Translations under genes and position numbers: made by a program | Notes under the pieces: model-generated | The model's database searches: none | What the model was told of the DNA's origin: nothing | Seen by the model: only the letters and a program-made list of their open reading frames with translations | Shown: positions 15,540 to 24,894 of the stretch, piece by piece | Layout of the letters: the number at the start of each line of letters is the position of its first letter | How positions within the stretch are numbered: position 1 is the first letter of the stretch | Source of the DNA: Thermus sediminis | GTDB taxonomy: Bacteria; Deinococcota; Deinococci; Deinococcales; Thermaceae | Assembly: GCF_003426945.1 (NCBI RefSeq) | Contig: NZ_QURO01000004.1 | Location: 372,001 to 436,000 of the forward strand | Length of the DNA stretch: 64,000 bases | Reading direction: 5' to 3'

Positions 15540-16532
15540 ATGACCAGGTCTCGCCCCACCATCCAGGAGGTGGCCCGCGCCGCTGGGGTTTCCCCGGCCA
15601 CGGTTTCCCGGGTCTTGAACGGCACCGCCCGGGTTTCCCGGGAGAAGGTGCGGGCGGTCCTTAGGGCGGTGGAGGAGCTGGGCTACACGCCAAGCCCCCT
15701 GGCCCAGAGCCTGGCCACGGGCCGCTCCTACGCCGTGGGCATCCTGGTCCCAAGCCTCTCCAGCCCCTTCTACGGGCCCATCCTCGAGGCCATCACCCAG
15801 GAGCTTCTCACCTCCGAGTACCGCCCCATCGCCGTGCCCACGCACTGGAGCCTCATCGAGGAGCTAGAGGCCCTGGAGTTCTTGCGCATGCACCGGGTGG
15901 AGGCCCTGATCGTCCTGGGCACCCGTTTGGACGCCAAGGCCTTCCAAAGGTGCGGCGTGCCCATCCTCGCCTACGGCCAGCCCCTGGAGGGCCACGAGGC
16001 CTATACCCTGGAGGTGAACAACCTCGAGGCCGCCCATCGGGCCACCTGCTACCTCCTTGCCAAGGGCCACCGCCAGATCGTCCACATCACCAGCCACCAG
16101 GGGGGGCGGGACATCCAGGAGCGCTACCTGGGCTACCGAAAGGCCATGCGGGAGGCAGGGCTTCCCACTCGGGTCCTCTACGGCAACCTCCAAGAAGACG
16201 GGGGCTACAAGGTGGCCGACGAGCTCCTGGAGCGTTTTCCCAAAGCCACCGCCGTCTTCGCCGCCAACGATCAGACCGCCATTGGCCTCCGCCTCCGCCT
16301 GTGGGAAAGGGGGGTGCGGGTACCTGAGGACCTCTCCCTGGTGGGCTTTGACGACATAGACCTGGCCGCCTACCAGACCCCACCCCTCACCACGGTGCGC
16401 CAACCTACCCGGGTCATCGGCCAGACCCTGGCGGCCGCGGCCAAGGCCATCCTACAGGGCCAAAAGCCCTCCCTTCCCCCCACTCACCTGCAGGTTATAG
16501 AACGGCATTCGGTGAAGGAGGTGAGAGCCTGA
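15540..16532 (+). CDS. LacI/GalR-family transcriptional regulator
   Basis: This 330-residue protein has the N-terminal helix-turn-helix TIQEVARAAGVSPATVSRVL and hinge helix SPLAQSLATGRSYAVGILVP, followed by a periplasmic-binding-like sensor domain ending in DDIDLAAYQTPPLTTVRQPT. It would respond to a sugar or derivative. The next gene, 75 bp downstream, encodes a sugar-binding protein with a similar operator at its start, so sugar-uptake control is likely. No permease genes remain nearby, so the target operon may be partly lost. Confidence 0.9.
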   Translation: MTRSRPTIQEVARAAGVSPATVSRVLNGTARVSREKVRAVLRAVEELGYTPSPLAQSLATGRSYAVGILVPSLSSPFYGPILEAITQELLTSEYRPIAVPTHWSLIEELEALEFLRMHRVEALIVLGTRLDAKAFQRCGVPILAYGQPLEGHEAYTLEVNNLEAAHRATCYLLAKGHRQIVHITSHQGGRDIQERYLGYRKAMREAGLPTRVLYGNLQEDGGYKVADELLERFPKATAVFAANDQTAIGLRLRLWERGVRVPEDLSLVGFDDIDLAAYQTPPLTTVRQPTRVIGQTLAAAAKAILQGQKPSLPPTHLQVIERHSVKEVRA

Positions 16533-16607
16533 AGGAAGACGTAGGTCCATAGGCCCAAGGCCTTCTGGACCGCCCCCTAGGGCGGATGTGCCGCAAAGGG
16601 GGTTTGG

Positions 16608-17333
16608 ATGCTTAAGAAAGCGCTTTCAGGATTGGCGATCCTTGCCCTCTCCATGGGTCTTGCCCAAAGGACCCTGGAGATCTGGATCATGCCCAATAGC
16701 CCCAGGCCCCTCGAGGACCTGAAGGCCTTGGTGGCCCCCTTTGAGAGGGCCAACAACGTGGAGGTCAAGGTCACCGTCCTAGACTGGGGCGTGGCCTGGA
16801 CCCGCATCACCACCGCTGCTACCAGCGGCGTGGGCCCGGATATCGTTCAGCTGGGCACCACCTGGGTGGGGGCCATCTCGGCCATGAACGTGCTGGAGCC
16901 CTTGGACGATGTCCTCCAGGCCCTGGGCGGCCCCAGGGCCTACCTCCCGGCGGTGTGGAACACCACCCGCCTCGAGGGCTCCCCCACCGCCACCGCCCTC
17001 CCTTGGTTCTCCGAGCTCAGGGCCTTTTACTACCGCACGGATGCCTTAAAGGCTGCCGGGGTGAACCCCGACAAGATGTTCGCCACCTGGCAGGACTTCG
17101 AGGCGGGCCTCGCCCAGCTGGCCAAGTCCACCTTCACCGACCCCGTCACCAAGAGGCCCCTCTTCCCCCTCTGCGCCCCCGGCAAGAACACCTGGGACGT
17201 GCTCCACAACGCTGCCCCTTGGATCTGGGGCAACGGGGGCGAGATCGTGAGAAGGTCGAGCCCGTGCGCCTCTAAAGGGCAAAAGGGGTTGTCCTTATGC
17301 CCGAGAAAGGGCTTTCATAACGCTCGGCCCTAG
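16608..17333 (+). pseudogene. Sugar ABC transporter substrate-binding protein, C-terminally truncated
   Basis: The frame begins with a signal peptide (MLKKALSGLAILALSMGLAQ) and continues as a MalE/UgpB-type binding protein (VGPDIVQLGTTWVGAISAMN, ELRAFYYRTDALKAAGVNPD). Homology stops at APWIWGNGGEIV near 17250, about half the usual 400-430 residues. The remaining codons in this frame look unrelated. Another frame there reads EKVEPVRL and stop, which could be the authentic C-terminus after an internal deletion. No membrane components follow; smpB does. Confidence 0.8.
16615..16628 (+). promoter_or_regulatory. LacI-type operator inside the start of the sugar-binding gene
   Basis: AGAAAGCGCTTTCA contains the perfect 12 bp palindrome GAAAGCGCTTTC and differs from TGNAANCGNTTNCA at the first position. 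It covers codons 3-7 of the gene at 16608. A repressor bound here would act as a roadblock or cover a leaderless start. Confidence 0.55.
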
Positions 17334-17469
17334 GGGCCCTAACGGTGAGCCACCCCTCCCCTGAGGCCTACCGAAGGTGGGGTACTTAAATCCAGGGAAA
17401 GCCGCTCAGGGAGCGAGCCCCCTTGGGCCTAGCTTCGGCGAGGCTACCCTATCGGGTAAGATAGGTCCT

Positions 17470-17904
17470 GTGCGGCCTACGCTGGAGAACCGCCGCGCTC
17501 GCCACGATTACGAGGTCCTGGAGACCCACGAGGCCGGGATCGCCCTTAAGGGTACGGAGGTCAAGTCCCTCCGGGAGGGTAGGGTGGACTTCACGGGGAG
17601 CTTCGCCCGCTTCCGGGGTGGGGAGATCTATCTGGAAAATCTCTATATTGCTCCCTACGAGAAGGGCTCCTACATGAACGTGGACCCCAGGAGGCCCAGG
17701 AAGCTCCTCCTCCACAGGCACGAGCTGAGGCGCCTCCTGGGCAAGGTGGAGCAGAAGGGCCTGGCCCTGGTGCCCCTCAAGATCTACTTCAACGAGCGGG
17801 GCTATGCCAAAGTTCTCCTGGGCCTGGCCCGGGGCAAGAAGGCCTACGAGAAGAAGGCGGATGACAAGAGGCGGGCCGTGCGCCAGGCTCTGGAGGAACT
17901 ATGA
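17470..17904 (+). CDS. smpB: SsrA-binding protein SmpB
   Basis: The GTG at 17470 gives 144 residues, the length of the Thermus protein. The sequence NRRARHDYEVLETHEAGIAL, KGTEVKSLREGRVDF and the basic tail RGKKAYEKKADDKRRAVRQA are diagnostic. SmpB carries tmRNA to stalled ribosomes in trans-translation. The frame is open further upstream but the homology begins here. No tmRNA gene is seen nearby. It overlaps the amidase gene by 4 nt. Confidence 0.95.
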   Translation: MRPTLENRRARHDYEVLETHEAGIALKGTEVKSLREGRVDFTGSFARFRGGEIYLENLYIAPYEKGSYMNVDPRRPRKLLLHRHELRRLLGKVEQKGLALVPLKIYFNERGYAKVLLGLARGKKAYEKKADDKRRAVRQALEEL

Positions 17905-19052
17905 GAACCCCTGTTCTGCTGCTCGTCCTCGGGGCGGCCCTGGCGCAAGCCCCCAGGCCCCTCCAGGTGGGAGCCCTCAGCGGGGAGGCCATCTACCCTG
18001 GGGGGCGGGGGGTGGCCTACGGGGAGGCCCGCTTGGTGGCCCAGGGCCTGGGGCTCAGCCTTTGGCAGGGGGAGAAGGAGGTGGCCCTTGGTTTGGGGAG
18101 CCGCTACCGGAACTTCCCCATAGCGGAAGAGGAGCGGCAGGCAGCGGCGACCGGGTCCGCCTGGAGGAGGGGGCGTGAGGTCTGGGTGCCCCTCCGCCCC
18201 TTGGCGGAGGCCCTGGGCCTGGAGTACCAGGTGCAAGAGGGGATTGTCCTCAACCTCCCTTGGGCCAGGCTCCTAGGGGCAGAGCGGGGCCAAGGACGCC
18301 TCCTCCTCCGTTTCTCCCGAGAGGTGAACGCCGTGCTCCAGGAGGGCGGGGTCCTCTTCCTCCTGGCCCAGGGGGAGGAGCCGGGATTCCGCCAGGAGGC
18401 CCTCGGCCTCTTCCTGCCCCTAGAGGCCCCTCCCGACCGCCTCTACTACCCTGGGGGCAACCGGGTGGCCCTGGAGTGGGGCCCCCTTCCCCGGCCTAGC
18501 CCCTTGGTCCTCCTGGACCCGGGGCACGGGGGGGAGGACCCTGGCCTCCTCTTTGGGGACCTCAAGGAAAAGGACCTTACCCTGGACCTGGCCCGCAGGA
18601 CGGCCGCCCGCCTCCCAGGAAGCCGCCTGACGCGAACCGGAGACGAGACCCTGCCCCTCGAGGCCCGCCTGCGCCTGGCCCAAGGCGCAAGCGTCCTGGT
18701 CTCCTTCCATGTGACCCAGGGGAGCGCGGTGAACCTCTTCCTCCCCGAGGCCCGCTCCGCCCCTCTGGGGCGGAACGCGGAGGCCCTCCTGGCCTCAGCC
18801 CCTAGGGAGCGGGCCGCCCTCCTGAGGGCCCATGCAGGGGACCCGCGCCGCCTCGCCGAGGCTTTGGAGAGGACCCTTTCCGCCCTGGGCCTGGTGGTGG
18901 CCAGGGCGGAGGGCCCCTACGCCCTCACGGACATTCCCGGTGCCGCGGTGATCCTGGAGGTGGGGGTGGAGCGGCTGCAGACCGAGGAGTCTAGAAACGC
19001 CCTGGCCGAGGCCGTGGCCCAGGCGATCCGAACCTATCTGGGGGGACCGTGA
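17901..19052 (+). CDS. N-acetylmuramoyl-L-alanine amidase (Amidase_3)
   Basis: This 383-residue protein has a signal peptide (RTPVLLLVLGAALAQA), an N-terminal region of about 185 residues that resembles copper-amine-oxidase-like or AMIN-type wall-targeting modules, and a C-terminal Amidase_3 domain. The zinc site is visible as LLDPGHGGEDPG with the His, a Glu in DLKEKDLTLDLA, the His in VSFHVTQGS and the catalytic Glu in AAVILEVGVE. It would cut the amide bond between MurNAc and the stem peptide. It overlaps both smpB and the GerMN gene by 4 nt. Confidence 0.88.
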   Translation: MRTPVLLLVLGAALAQAPRPLQVGALSGEAIYPGGRGVAYGEARLVAQGLGLSLWQGEKEVALGLGSRYRNFPIAEEERQAAATGSAWRRGREVWVPLRPLAEALGLEYQVQEGIVLNLPWARLLGAERGQGRLLLRFSREVNAVLQEGGVLFLLAQGEEPGFRQEALGLFLPLEAPPDRLYYPGGNRVALEWGPLPRPSPLVLLDPGHGGEDPGLLFGDLKEKDLTLDLARRTAARLPGSRLTRTGDETLPLEARLRLAQGASVLVSFHVTQGSAVNLFLPEARSAPLGRNAEALLASAPRERAALLRAHAGDPRRLAEALERTLSALGLVVARAEGPYALTDIPGAAVILEVGVERLQTEESRNALAEAVAQAIRTYLGGP

Positions 19053-19540
19053 GGAGGCTTTTGACCTTCTGGAATCTCTTTGGGCTTTTGGCCTTTCTGG
19101 CGGGAAGCCTCCTCTACGCCCAAAGCCAGGGGGAGCGCACCCCCCTAGCCCTACCCCTCCCCGCAGAGGAGGCCTCCAAGGACGCCCTGACCCTGGTCCT
19201 CTACCGCCCGAGCCCGCCCCAAGGCTTCCTCAAGGAGAGCTTGACCTTGGACCTAGGTCCGGGGGAGACCCCGGGGGGCGCGGCCCTTTCCGCCTGGGCC
19301 CAGGCGGTGGGCGCCCCTAGGCCTTTGGCCCTCTTCTTCAAGGAGAGGCGCTTGGTGGTGGACCTACCCCCAGGCTTTGCCCTGGGGCTGGACGCCACCC
19401 TCGAGGCCTTCCGCCTCTACAGCCTGGCCTACACCCTGCTCGCCACGTTTCAGGCCGAGGAGGTGCGCTTCCTGGTGGAGGGGAAACCAAGCGCCGGCCT
19501 GGCCCACCTGGACCTCAGCCGGCCCATCCGCCTGCCTTGA
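19049..19540 (+). CDS. GerMN-domain protein
   Basis: This 163-residue protein has one N-terminal hydrophobic segment (LFGLLAFLAGSLLYAQS) and a GerMN-like domain: LTLVLYRPSP, RRLVVDLPPGFALGLDATLE and SLAYTLLATFQAEEVRFLVE. GerMN domains are found in cell-wall or spore-germination lipoproteins, often next to amidases, and their ligand is unknown. The 4 nt overlap with the amidase gene suggests a shared envelope role. Confidence 0.75.
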   Translation: MRRLLTFWNLFGLLAFLAGSLLYAQSQGERTPLALPLPAEEASKDALTLVLYRPSPPQGFLKESLTLDLGPGETPGGAALSAWAQAVGAPRPLALFFKERRLVVDLPPGFALGLDATLEAFRLYSLAYTLLATFQAEEVRFLVEGKPSAGLAHLDLSRPIRLP

Positions 19541-19723
19541 AGCTTGGGGCCTTGACTCCCTGTCCCCCGGAGGCCCAAGCCCTTCGCCAAGCGGGAACCC
19601 TGGGCTTCCCCAGCCCCACCGCCGGCCGTGCCGGCATCGACCTAGCCAGGGCTGCGCAGGCCCGCTTGGCGGGACGTTAGTAGGCCCCACCCCATGGGAC
19701 GCCGGGGCAATGGGGCGAAACCC

Positions 19724-20404
19724 CTACTCCTCCCGCCGGAAAAGGCCAAGAAGGCTGGCGTAGTAGAGGATGGTGGCCAAGGAGCTCGCCAAAGCCGCCA
19801 CGTAGGTAAGGGCCGCCCAGGTGAGGACCTGGCGGGCGGGGCCCGTCTCCCGGTCGCTGAGGAAGCCCATGCGCTTCAGGAACCCCATGGCCCTACGCGA
19901 AGCGTCAAACTCCACCGGCAGGGTGATGAGCTGGAAGAAGGCCACCGCAAGGTAGAGGTAGATCCCCAACTTGGCCAAGCCCAAGGCTCCCAAGGCCAGA
20001 CCAGCAAGGACCAGGATAGGCCCCCAGGTGCTCCCCAGGCTGGCCACGGGCCAGAGGTTGGCCCTGACCCTAAGCCAGGCGTAGCCCTGAGCGTCCTGGA
20101 CGGCATGCCCCACCTCATGGGCGGCCACCGCCAGGGCCGCCAGGCTGGGCGAGGCGTAGTTGGGCTCAGAGAGCCGCACCGCTTTGGCCTGAGGGTCGTA
20201 GTGGTCGGTGAGGTGGCCGGGCACCGGCTCCACCCGCACCTGGGAAAGCCCATGGGCGTCCAGGATGGCTCGGGCCACCTGGGCCCCGGTGAGCCCCCGC
20301 GTGTTGCCCACCCGGCTGTGACGGGCGAAGGTGGCTTGCAGGCCCCACTGGATCCCCAGGCTGGCCACAAAAACCGCGATCATGAGCAAAAGGGCCAAGT
20401 CCAT
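19724..20404 (-). CDS. Membrane zinc metallopeptidase, YugP type (Zn_peptidase_2)
   Basis: This 226-residue protein has an N-terminal membrane segment, the zinc motif AAHEVGHAVQDAQGYAWL (HExxH) after SEPNYASPSLAALAVAA, and further membrane segments, in the order of the YugP family. Substrates are not known. A good ribosome site (AAAGGAGG) precedes the ATG. A possible promoter lies about 180 bp upstream, leaving a long leader. The 183 bp between it and the GerMN gene holds no feature I can name. Confidence 0.88.
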   Translation of the reverse strand: MDLALLLMIAVFVASLGIQWGLQATFARHSRVGNTRGLTGAQVARAILDAHGLSQVRVEPVPGHLTDHYDPQAKAVRLSEPNYASPSLAALAVAAHEVGHAVQDAQGYAWLRVRANLWPVASLGSTWGPILVLAGLALGALGLAKLGIYLYLAVAFFQLITLPVEFDASRRAMGFLKRMGFLSDRETGPARQVLTWAALTYVAALASSLATILYYASLLGLFRREE

Positions 20405-20580
20405 CTCTCTTACCTCCTTTCGGGAGTAGCATAGCCCCTAAGGCCACCCGTCTGGGTGGTCTTGGCTTGGGCCTGCGGGCGCTCCAGTCAGAGGGAGAGG
20501 CTTCTTTCGGACCACCACCCCGGATGGACCCTCCGCGCCCACAGCTGGCCCCTTTTGGGGGCGACTACTCCCCAGGGGTC

Positions 20581-20609
20581 TTTATACCAAAAACCCCCTC
20601 CCCGCACAA
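20581..20609 (-). promoter_or_regulatory. Possible promoter of the YugP-type protease gene
   Basis: On the minus strand TTGTGC (20604-20609) and TATAAA (20581-20586) are exactly 17 bp apart. Use of this promoter would give a leader of about 170 nt with several G/C-rich hairpins before the ATG at 20404. Confidence 0.4.
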
Positions 20610-20639
20610 GGGCTCCTTGCCAAATGTGAGCCCGCTTCC

Positions 20640-20667
20640 TTGTTCTGAACACGCTCAGGGGTATAGT
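20640..20667 (+). promoter_or_regulatory. Promoter of the thiosulfate sulfurtransferase gene
   Basis: TTGTTC (20640-20645) and TATAGT (20662-20667) are 16 bp apart. The ATG follows 19 nt later behind the ribosome site GGAGG. Confidence 0.5.
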
Positions 20668-20686
20668 GGGGACCGGAGGTGGCAGC

Positions 20687-21547
20687 ATGGGTTACGCCCA
20701 TCCGGAAGTCTTAGTGAGCACGGCCTGGGTAGAGGAGCACCTGCAGGACCCCGCGGTGCGCATCCTGGAGGTGGACGAGGACATCCTCCTCTACGACACC
20801 GGCCACATCCCCGGAGCGCAAAAGATCGACTGGCAGCGGGACTTCTGGGACCCGGTGGTGCGGGACTTCGTGGACGAGGAGGGCTTCGCACGGCTTATGG
20901 AGCGGCTTGGCATCTCCAACGATACCACCGTGGTCCTCTATGGGGACAAGAACAACTGGTGGGCGGCCTACGCCTTCTGGTTCCTCAAGTACAACGGCCA
21001 CGGGGACGTGCGCCTCATGAACGGGGGAAGGCAGAAGTGGGTAGAGGAGGGCCGGCCCCTCACCACCGAGGTCCCCTCCTACCCTCCCGGCCGCTACCAG
21101 GTCCCCTACCGGGACGAGTCCATCCGCGCCTACCGGGACGAGGTCTTAAAGCAAATCCTCAAGGTCAAGGAAGGGAAGGGGGCCCTGGTGGACGTGCGGA
21201 GCCCCGAGGAGTACCGGGGCGAGCTCACCCACATGCCGAACTACCCCCAGGAGGGAGCCCTTAGGGCGGGGCATATCCCCGGGGCCAGGAATATCCCCTG
21301 GGCCAAGGCGGTGAACCCCGACGGCACCTTCAAAAGCGCCGAGGAGCTCAGGACCCTCTACGAGCCCCTGGGTGTGACCCCGGACAAGGACATCGTGGTC
21401 TACTGCCGCATCGCCGAGCGCTCCAGCCACTCCTGGTTCGTCCTCAAGTACCTCCTGGGCTACCCCCACGTGAAGAACTACGATGGCTCCTGGACGGAGT
21501 GGGGGAACCTGGTGGGGGTGCCCATCGCCAAGGGGGAGGAGGGCTAG
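20687..21547 (+). CDS. Thiosulfate sulfurtransferase (two-domain rhodanese)
   Basis: This 286-residue protein has an inactive N-terminal rhodanese domain ([20 protein letters not shown]) and a C-terminal catalytic domain with the active Cys in [20 protein letters not shown]. Such enzymes move sulfane sulfur from thiosulfate to thiol acceptors or cyanide. The ATG is chosen for its GGAGG ribosome site. The TAG stop is the first three bases of the 104 bp repeat element at 21545. Confidence 0.9.
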   Translation: MGYAHPEVLVSTAWVEEHLQDPAVRILEVDEDILLYDTGHIPGAQKIDWQRDFWDPVVRDFVDEEGFARLMERLGISNDTTVVLYGDKNNWWAAYAFWFLKYNGHGDVRLMNGGRQKWVEEGRPLTTEVPSYPPGRYQVPYRDESIRAYRDEVLKQILKVKEGKGALVDVRSPEEYRGELTHMPNYPQEGALRAGHIPGARNIPWAKAVNPDGTFKSAEELRTLYEPLGVTPDKDIVVYCRIAERSSHSWFVLKYLLGYPHVKNYDGSWTEWGNLVGVPIAKGEEG

Positions 21548-21648
21548 GTACCCCACCGGGGCTTTCGCCGCGGCGGGGATCCCAGGAGAAACCCGCTCAG
21601 GGGCCAAGGGCGGTGCGCCCCACCCCGAAGTTTCCATGGGGGCACCTA
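21545..21648. repeat. Stop-anchored repeat element, copy C (104 bp, diverged)
   Basis: The left end TAGGTACCC and the right end GGGCACCTA are imperfect inverted repeats. The first 35 bases match copy A closely, including the core CTTTCGCCGCGGCGGGG; the rest has diverged. It fills the whole gap between two convergent genes: its first three bases are the rhodanese stop and its last three, on the other strand, are the sdaA stop. Confidence 0.6.
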
Positions 21649-22506
21649 GGGCCCCCTCCCCTTTAGGGCCTCCTCCGAAAGCCTCCGCCCTGTGGGGGTG
21701 TCCGCCAGGCCCCCGAGGCCTGTCTCCTTGAGCTCTAAGGGCAGGAGGCGGCCGATGCCCGCCATGGCCAGCACCACCTCGTCCGGGGGGATGACGCTCC
21801 TTATCCCCGCCAGGGCCATGGAGGCGGCGCTCACGGCGTGGACGGCGTAGAAGCCATTGCGCATCACGCAGGGCACCTCCACGAAACCCCCCACGGGGTC
21901 GCAGACCAGCCCCAGGGTGTTCTGCAGGGCCAGGGCAGCGGCGTGGGCGGCCGCTTCGGGGCTACCCTCTAGGAGTTCCGTCACCGCAGCGGCGGCCATG
22001 GCGGCGCTGGCGCCGATCTCCGCCTGGCACCCCCCGCTGGCCCCGGCGATGTGGATGACCCGGCTGATCATCTTGGCCACCCCCGCCGCCAGGACCATAG
22101 GCATGAGGAGGCGCTCGTCGGGAATCCCCAGGTGGTCGGCCACGCCCAGGAGGGCCCCCGGAAGGGTTCCCGCGCTCCCTGCGGTGGGCGCGACCACGAT
22201 GCGCCCCATGCGGGCGTTCTCCTCGTTGACGGCCATGGCGTAGGCCTGGACCCGCTTGAGGAGGGGGTCCTTGAGGGGATCAGGGGCCTCCCAGAGGGTC
22301 TTGGCGTTTCTCCCCACCATCCCCGCCACACTAGGGGCCTCCGAGGCCAGGCCCCTCTGGATGGAGGCCCGCATGACGGCCATGCGCTCCCGCATCTTGG
22401 CCAGGACGACCTCGCGGGGGATGCCGGTCTCCTCTTCCTCCTCCCGCAAAACGTGCTCCGAAGCCAGGCCGGAAAGCTCCGCCAAGGCGTTCAGGGTCAA
22501 GGGCAT
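21646..22506 (-). CDS. sdaAA: L-serine dehydratase, iron-sulfur type, alpha subunit
   Basis: This 286-residue protein has the SdaAA signatures: [18 protein letters not shown] and the cluster Cys residues in [32 protein letters not shown]. It deaminates serine to pyruvate with a 4Fe-4S cluster acting as Lewis acid. The beta subunit is not next to it. It stands alone and its stop codon lies in repeat copy C. Confidence 0.92.
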   Translation of the reverse strand: MPLTLNALAELSGLASEHVLREEEEETGIPREVVLAKMRERMAVMRASIQRGLASEAPSVAGMVGRNAKTLWEAPDPLKDPLLKRVQAYAMAVNEENARMGRIVVAPTAGSAGTLPGALLGVADHLGIPDERLLMPMVLAAGVAKMISRVIHIAGASGGCQAEIGASAAMAAAAVTELLEGSPEAAAHAAALALQNTLGLVCDPVGGFVEVPCVMRNGFYAVHAVSAASMALAGIRSVIPPDEVVLAMAGIGRLLPLELKETGLGGLADTPTGRRLSEEALKGRGP

Positions 22507-22562
22507 GCCCCCAGTATAGGCTTTGGCATGGTTTTCACAGGGGGAAGCTAGGCTAAGAGGGG

Positions 22563-23141
22563 ATGCGGGTCCTCATTGCCGACGATCACCCCCTCTTCCG
22601 CTTGGGGTTGAGGGCGGGTCTCGAGGCCCAGGGCCTCACGGTGGTGGCGGAGGTGGGAAACGGGGAGGAGGCCATAGAAAGGGCCCTGACCCTTAGGCCA
22701 GACGCTGTCCTCCTGGACCTGCGCATGCCTGGCATGGACGGCCTTACCTGCGCCAGGAAGCTCCGGGAGGCAGGTTACAGGGGCCTCATCGCCTTGCTCA
22801 CCACCTATCAGGAGCCCGCCCTCCTCCGCGAGGCGGCTTTGGCAGGAGCAGACGCCTACTTTTCCAAGGAACTCTCCGCCCCCGAGCTAAAACGGCGGCT
22901 TCTAAGGGTCCTTGCGGGAGAAGAGCACCTCCTCCCCCCCGACCTCCCTACCCTTACGCCCAGGGAGGAGGAGGTGCTCAAGCTGTTGGCCCTGGGGCTT
23001 TCCGTGAAGGAGATGGCGCGATTCCTAGGCGTCTCCCCCGACACGGTCAAAGATCATTTGGAGCATCTCTATATGAAACTGGAAGCCCATAATCGGGTGC
23101 AGGCCCTGGAACGGGCCCGGAACCTGGGCTTCCTAAAGTGA
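22563..23141 (+). CDS. NarL/FixJ-family response regulator, orphan
   Basis: This 192-residue protein has a receiver domain ([20 protein letters not shown] with the acidic pair, [14 protein letters not shown] with the phosphoacceptor Asp, [10 protein letters not shown] with the Lys) and a C-terminal LuxR-type helix-turn-helix ([20 protein letters not shown]). No sensor kinase is nearby. A TAGGCT box lies 8 nt before the start codon, suggesting a leaderless or near-leaderless mRNA. Its target genes cannot be inferred. Confidence 0.9.
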   Translation: MRVLIADDHPLFRLGLRAGLEAQGLTVVAEVGNGEEAIERALTLRPDAVLLDLRMPGMDGLTCARKLREAGYRGLIALLTTYQEPALLREAALAGADAYFSKELSAPELKRRLLRVLAGEEHLLPPDLPTLTPREEEVLKLLALGLSVKEMARFLGVSPDTVKDHLEHLYMKLEAHNRVQALERARNLGFLK

Positions 23142-23180
23142 GCGAGGACTGGGTTTCCTGCCTCCGGAAGGAGGCCCGGG

Positions 23181-23621
23181 CTATTCCTGGGCCTCGCCTT
23201 GGGAAGCGGTCTCGGCCTGAGCCTCCGCAGGGGCCTTGGCCCTCTCCTGGTCCTGGCCGATGCGCTTACGGTCTGCCCGGAGCTTGCGGCGGATCTCCCG
23301 CTCGGAAAGCTCGCGGATGAAGTAGAGCTTGGCGCGGCGAGCCCGGACCCGCTGGACGACCTCCACCTTCTCGATGAGGGGGGAGTGGAAGGGAAAGATG
23401 CGCTCCACCCCCACCCCGTAGCTCACCTTGCGCACGGTGAAGCTGGAATTGTAGCCGTTTCGCCGGATCCTGATGACGATGCCCTCGAAGTTCTGGATGC
23501 GGGTGCGGTTACCCTCCCTCACCCGGTAGGCCACCCGCACCGTGTCCCCCGGGCGGAACTCGGGCAGGTCCGTGCGGGCGTAGCGGGACTCCACCACCTT
23601 CAGAAGCGCGCCTCGGTTCAT
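23181..23621 (-). CDS. rplS: 50S ribosomal protein L19
   Basis: The ATG at 23621 gives 146 residues beginning [20 protein letters not shown], the Thermus L19 start and length. The core [20 protein letters not shown] is typical. The acidic and glutamine-rich tail ([13 protein letters not shown]) is variable in Thermus. It is the last gene of the ffh-rpsP-khpA-rimM-trmD-rplS operon. Confidence 0.97.
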   Translation of the reverse strand: MNRGALLKVVESRYARTDLPEFRPGDTVRVAYRVREGNRTRIQNFEGIVIRIRRNGYNSSFTVRKVSYGVGVERIFPFHSPLIEKVEVVQRVRARRAKLYFIRELSEREIRRKLRADRKRIGQDQERAKAPAEAQAETASQGEAQE

Positions 23622-23677
23622 CCTTAGCCTCCCGTCCCAGAGGAACCCTGGAGGGTTCGTGGGCAACAGCCTCCAGT

Positions 23678-24397
23678 CTAGCCTTCCCAGTCGGTTTCCG
23701 CAAGCCACCTGGCCTCAAGGGCCCCCATCCTGGCCCGGGAGAGGAGATCGGGCCTCAGCTCCAGGGTGCGCCTCAAGGCCTCCTTGAGGCGGAAGCGGGC
23801 CACCTCCTGGTGGTCCCCAGAGAGGAGGACCTCCGGGACCTTTAGGCCCCGGAACTCGGGGGGCCTGGTGTAGTGGGGATAGTCCAGAAGGCCCCGCACG
23901 AAGGAGTCCTGAAGGTAGCTCTCTGGGTCCCCGATGACCCCGGGCACCAGGCGGGCCGTGGCCTCGAGGACCGCCAGGGCCGCCACCTCCCCCCCCATGA
24001 GCACGTAGTCCCCGATGGAGAGGGTCCGGGTCACGAAGGCCTCCACCCGGGCGTCAAACCCCTCGTACCGCCCACAGAGGAGGACCAGGTGGCGCTTGCG
24101 GGAAAGCTCCTCGGCCACCTCTTGGGTGAAGGGCTTGCCTGCCGGGGAGAGGAGGACGATCTCGTCGGCCGGCAGGACGGACTCTATGGCCGCCACCGCC
24201 ACGTCGGCGCGGATCACCATCCCCGCCCCGCCGCCATAGGGGGTGTCGTCCACGCTGCGGTGCCGCCCCAGGCCGAAGGCCCGGAGGTCCACCACCTCCG
24301 CCGAAAGAAGCCCCCTCTCCAGGGCCTTGGCGATAAGGGACTCCTCCAGCCAGGGGCGGATGAGCTCGGGAAAAAGGGTAAGGAAGGTGTAGCGCAT
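23678..24397 (-). CDS. trmD: tRNA (guanine-37-N1)-methyltransferase TrmD
   Basis: This 239-residue SPOUT enzyme begins [20 protein letters not shown] and carries the trefoil-knot SAM site [20 protein letters not shown] and the catalytic region [16 protein letters not shown]. It methylates G37 of tRNAs reading CUN, CCN and CGG. Its start codon directly follows the rimM stop. Confidence 0.97.
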   Translation of the reverse strand: MRYTFLTLFPELIRPWLEESLIAKALERGLLSAEVVDLRAFGLGRHRSVDDTPYGGGAGMVIRADVAVAAIESVLPADEIVLLSPAGKPFTQEVAEELSRKRHLVLLCGRYEGFDARVEAFVTRTLSIGDYVLMGGEVAALAVLEATARLVPGVIGDPESYLQDSFVRGLLDYPHYTRPPEFRGLKVPEVLLSGDHQEVARFRLKEALRRTLELRPDLLSRARMGALEARWLAETDWEG

Positions 24398-24886
24398 CTA
24401 GTCCAATAGGCCGGGGATGGGCTCCACATGGATACCCTCCCTCTCCACCCGCACGTAGGGGGCCTGGAGGGGGACGAGGCGCTCCATCCGGTCCCTAAGC
24501 CGCTCCCCCACCCCCCGGATCACCAGCACGTCCTGGGCCCCGGCGTCCAGGATGTCCACCACCTCCCCCACCTTCTGCCCCGCCACATAGACGGGAAGGC
24601 CCATCAGGGCGAAGTAGTAGTACCGCCCTTCCTCCAAAGGGGGAAGGGCGGCAACCTCGGCGTAGACGCGTAGGCCCACCAAGGCCTCGGCCAGCTCCCG
24701 GGTGGAAACGCCCGCCAGGTGGACCACCAGCTCGTCTCCCACAGGGTAGAGGTCCTCCACCGCACGCCAGCCGTGCCCCTCTACGTATATGCGCTCCAGG
24801 TGGGCCACCACCGGCTCCCCCCGGAACCTGAGCCCCCCCTGGAGGGCGTAGGGCGCACCAAACCGGCCAATCTCCACTAGGCGCAT
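24398..24886 (-). CDS. rimM: Ribosome maturation factor RimM
   Basis: This 162-residue protein has the RimM N-domain (VEIGRFGAPYALQGGLRF) and PRC-barrel domain (PVYVAGQKVGEVVDILDAGA). It assists 30S head assembly and binds S19. It lies between khpA and trmD without gaps, the usual order. Confidence 0.95.
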   Translation of the reverse strand: MRLVEIGRFGAPYALQGGLRFRGEPVVAHLERIYVEGHGWRAVEDLYPVGDELVVHLAGVSTRELAEALVGLRVYAEVAALPPLEEGRYYYFALMGLPVYVAGQKVGEVVDILDAGAQDVLVIRGVGERLRDRMERLVPLQAPYVRVEREGIHVEPIPGLLD

Positions 24887-24894
24887 ACCCTTAA

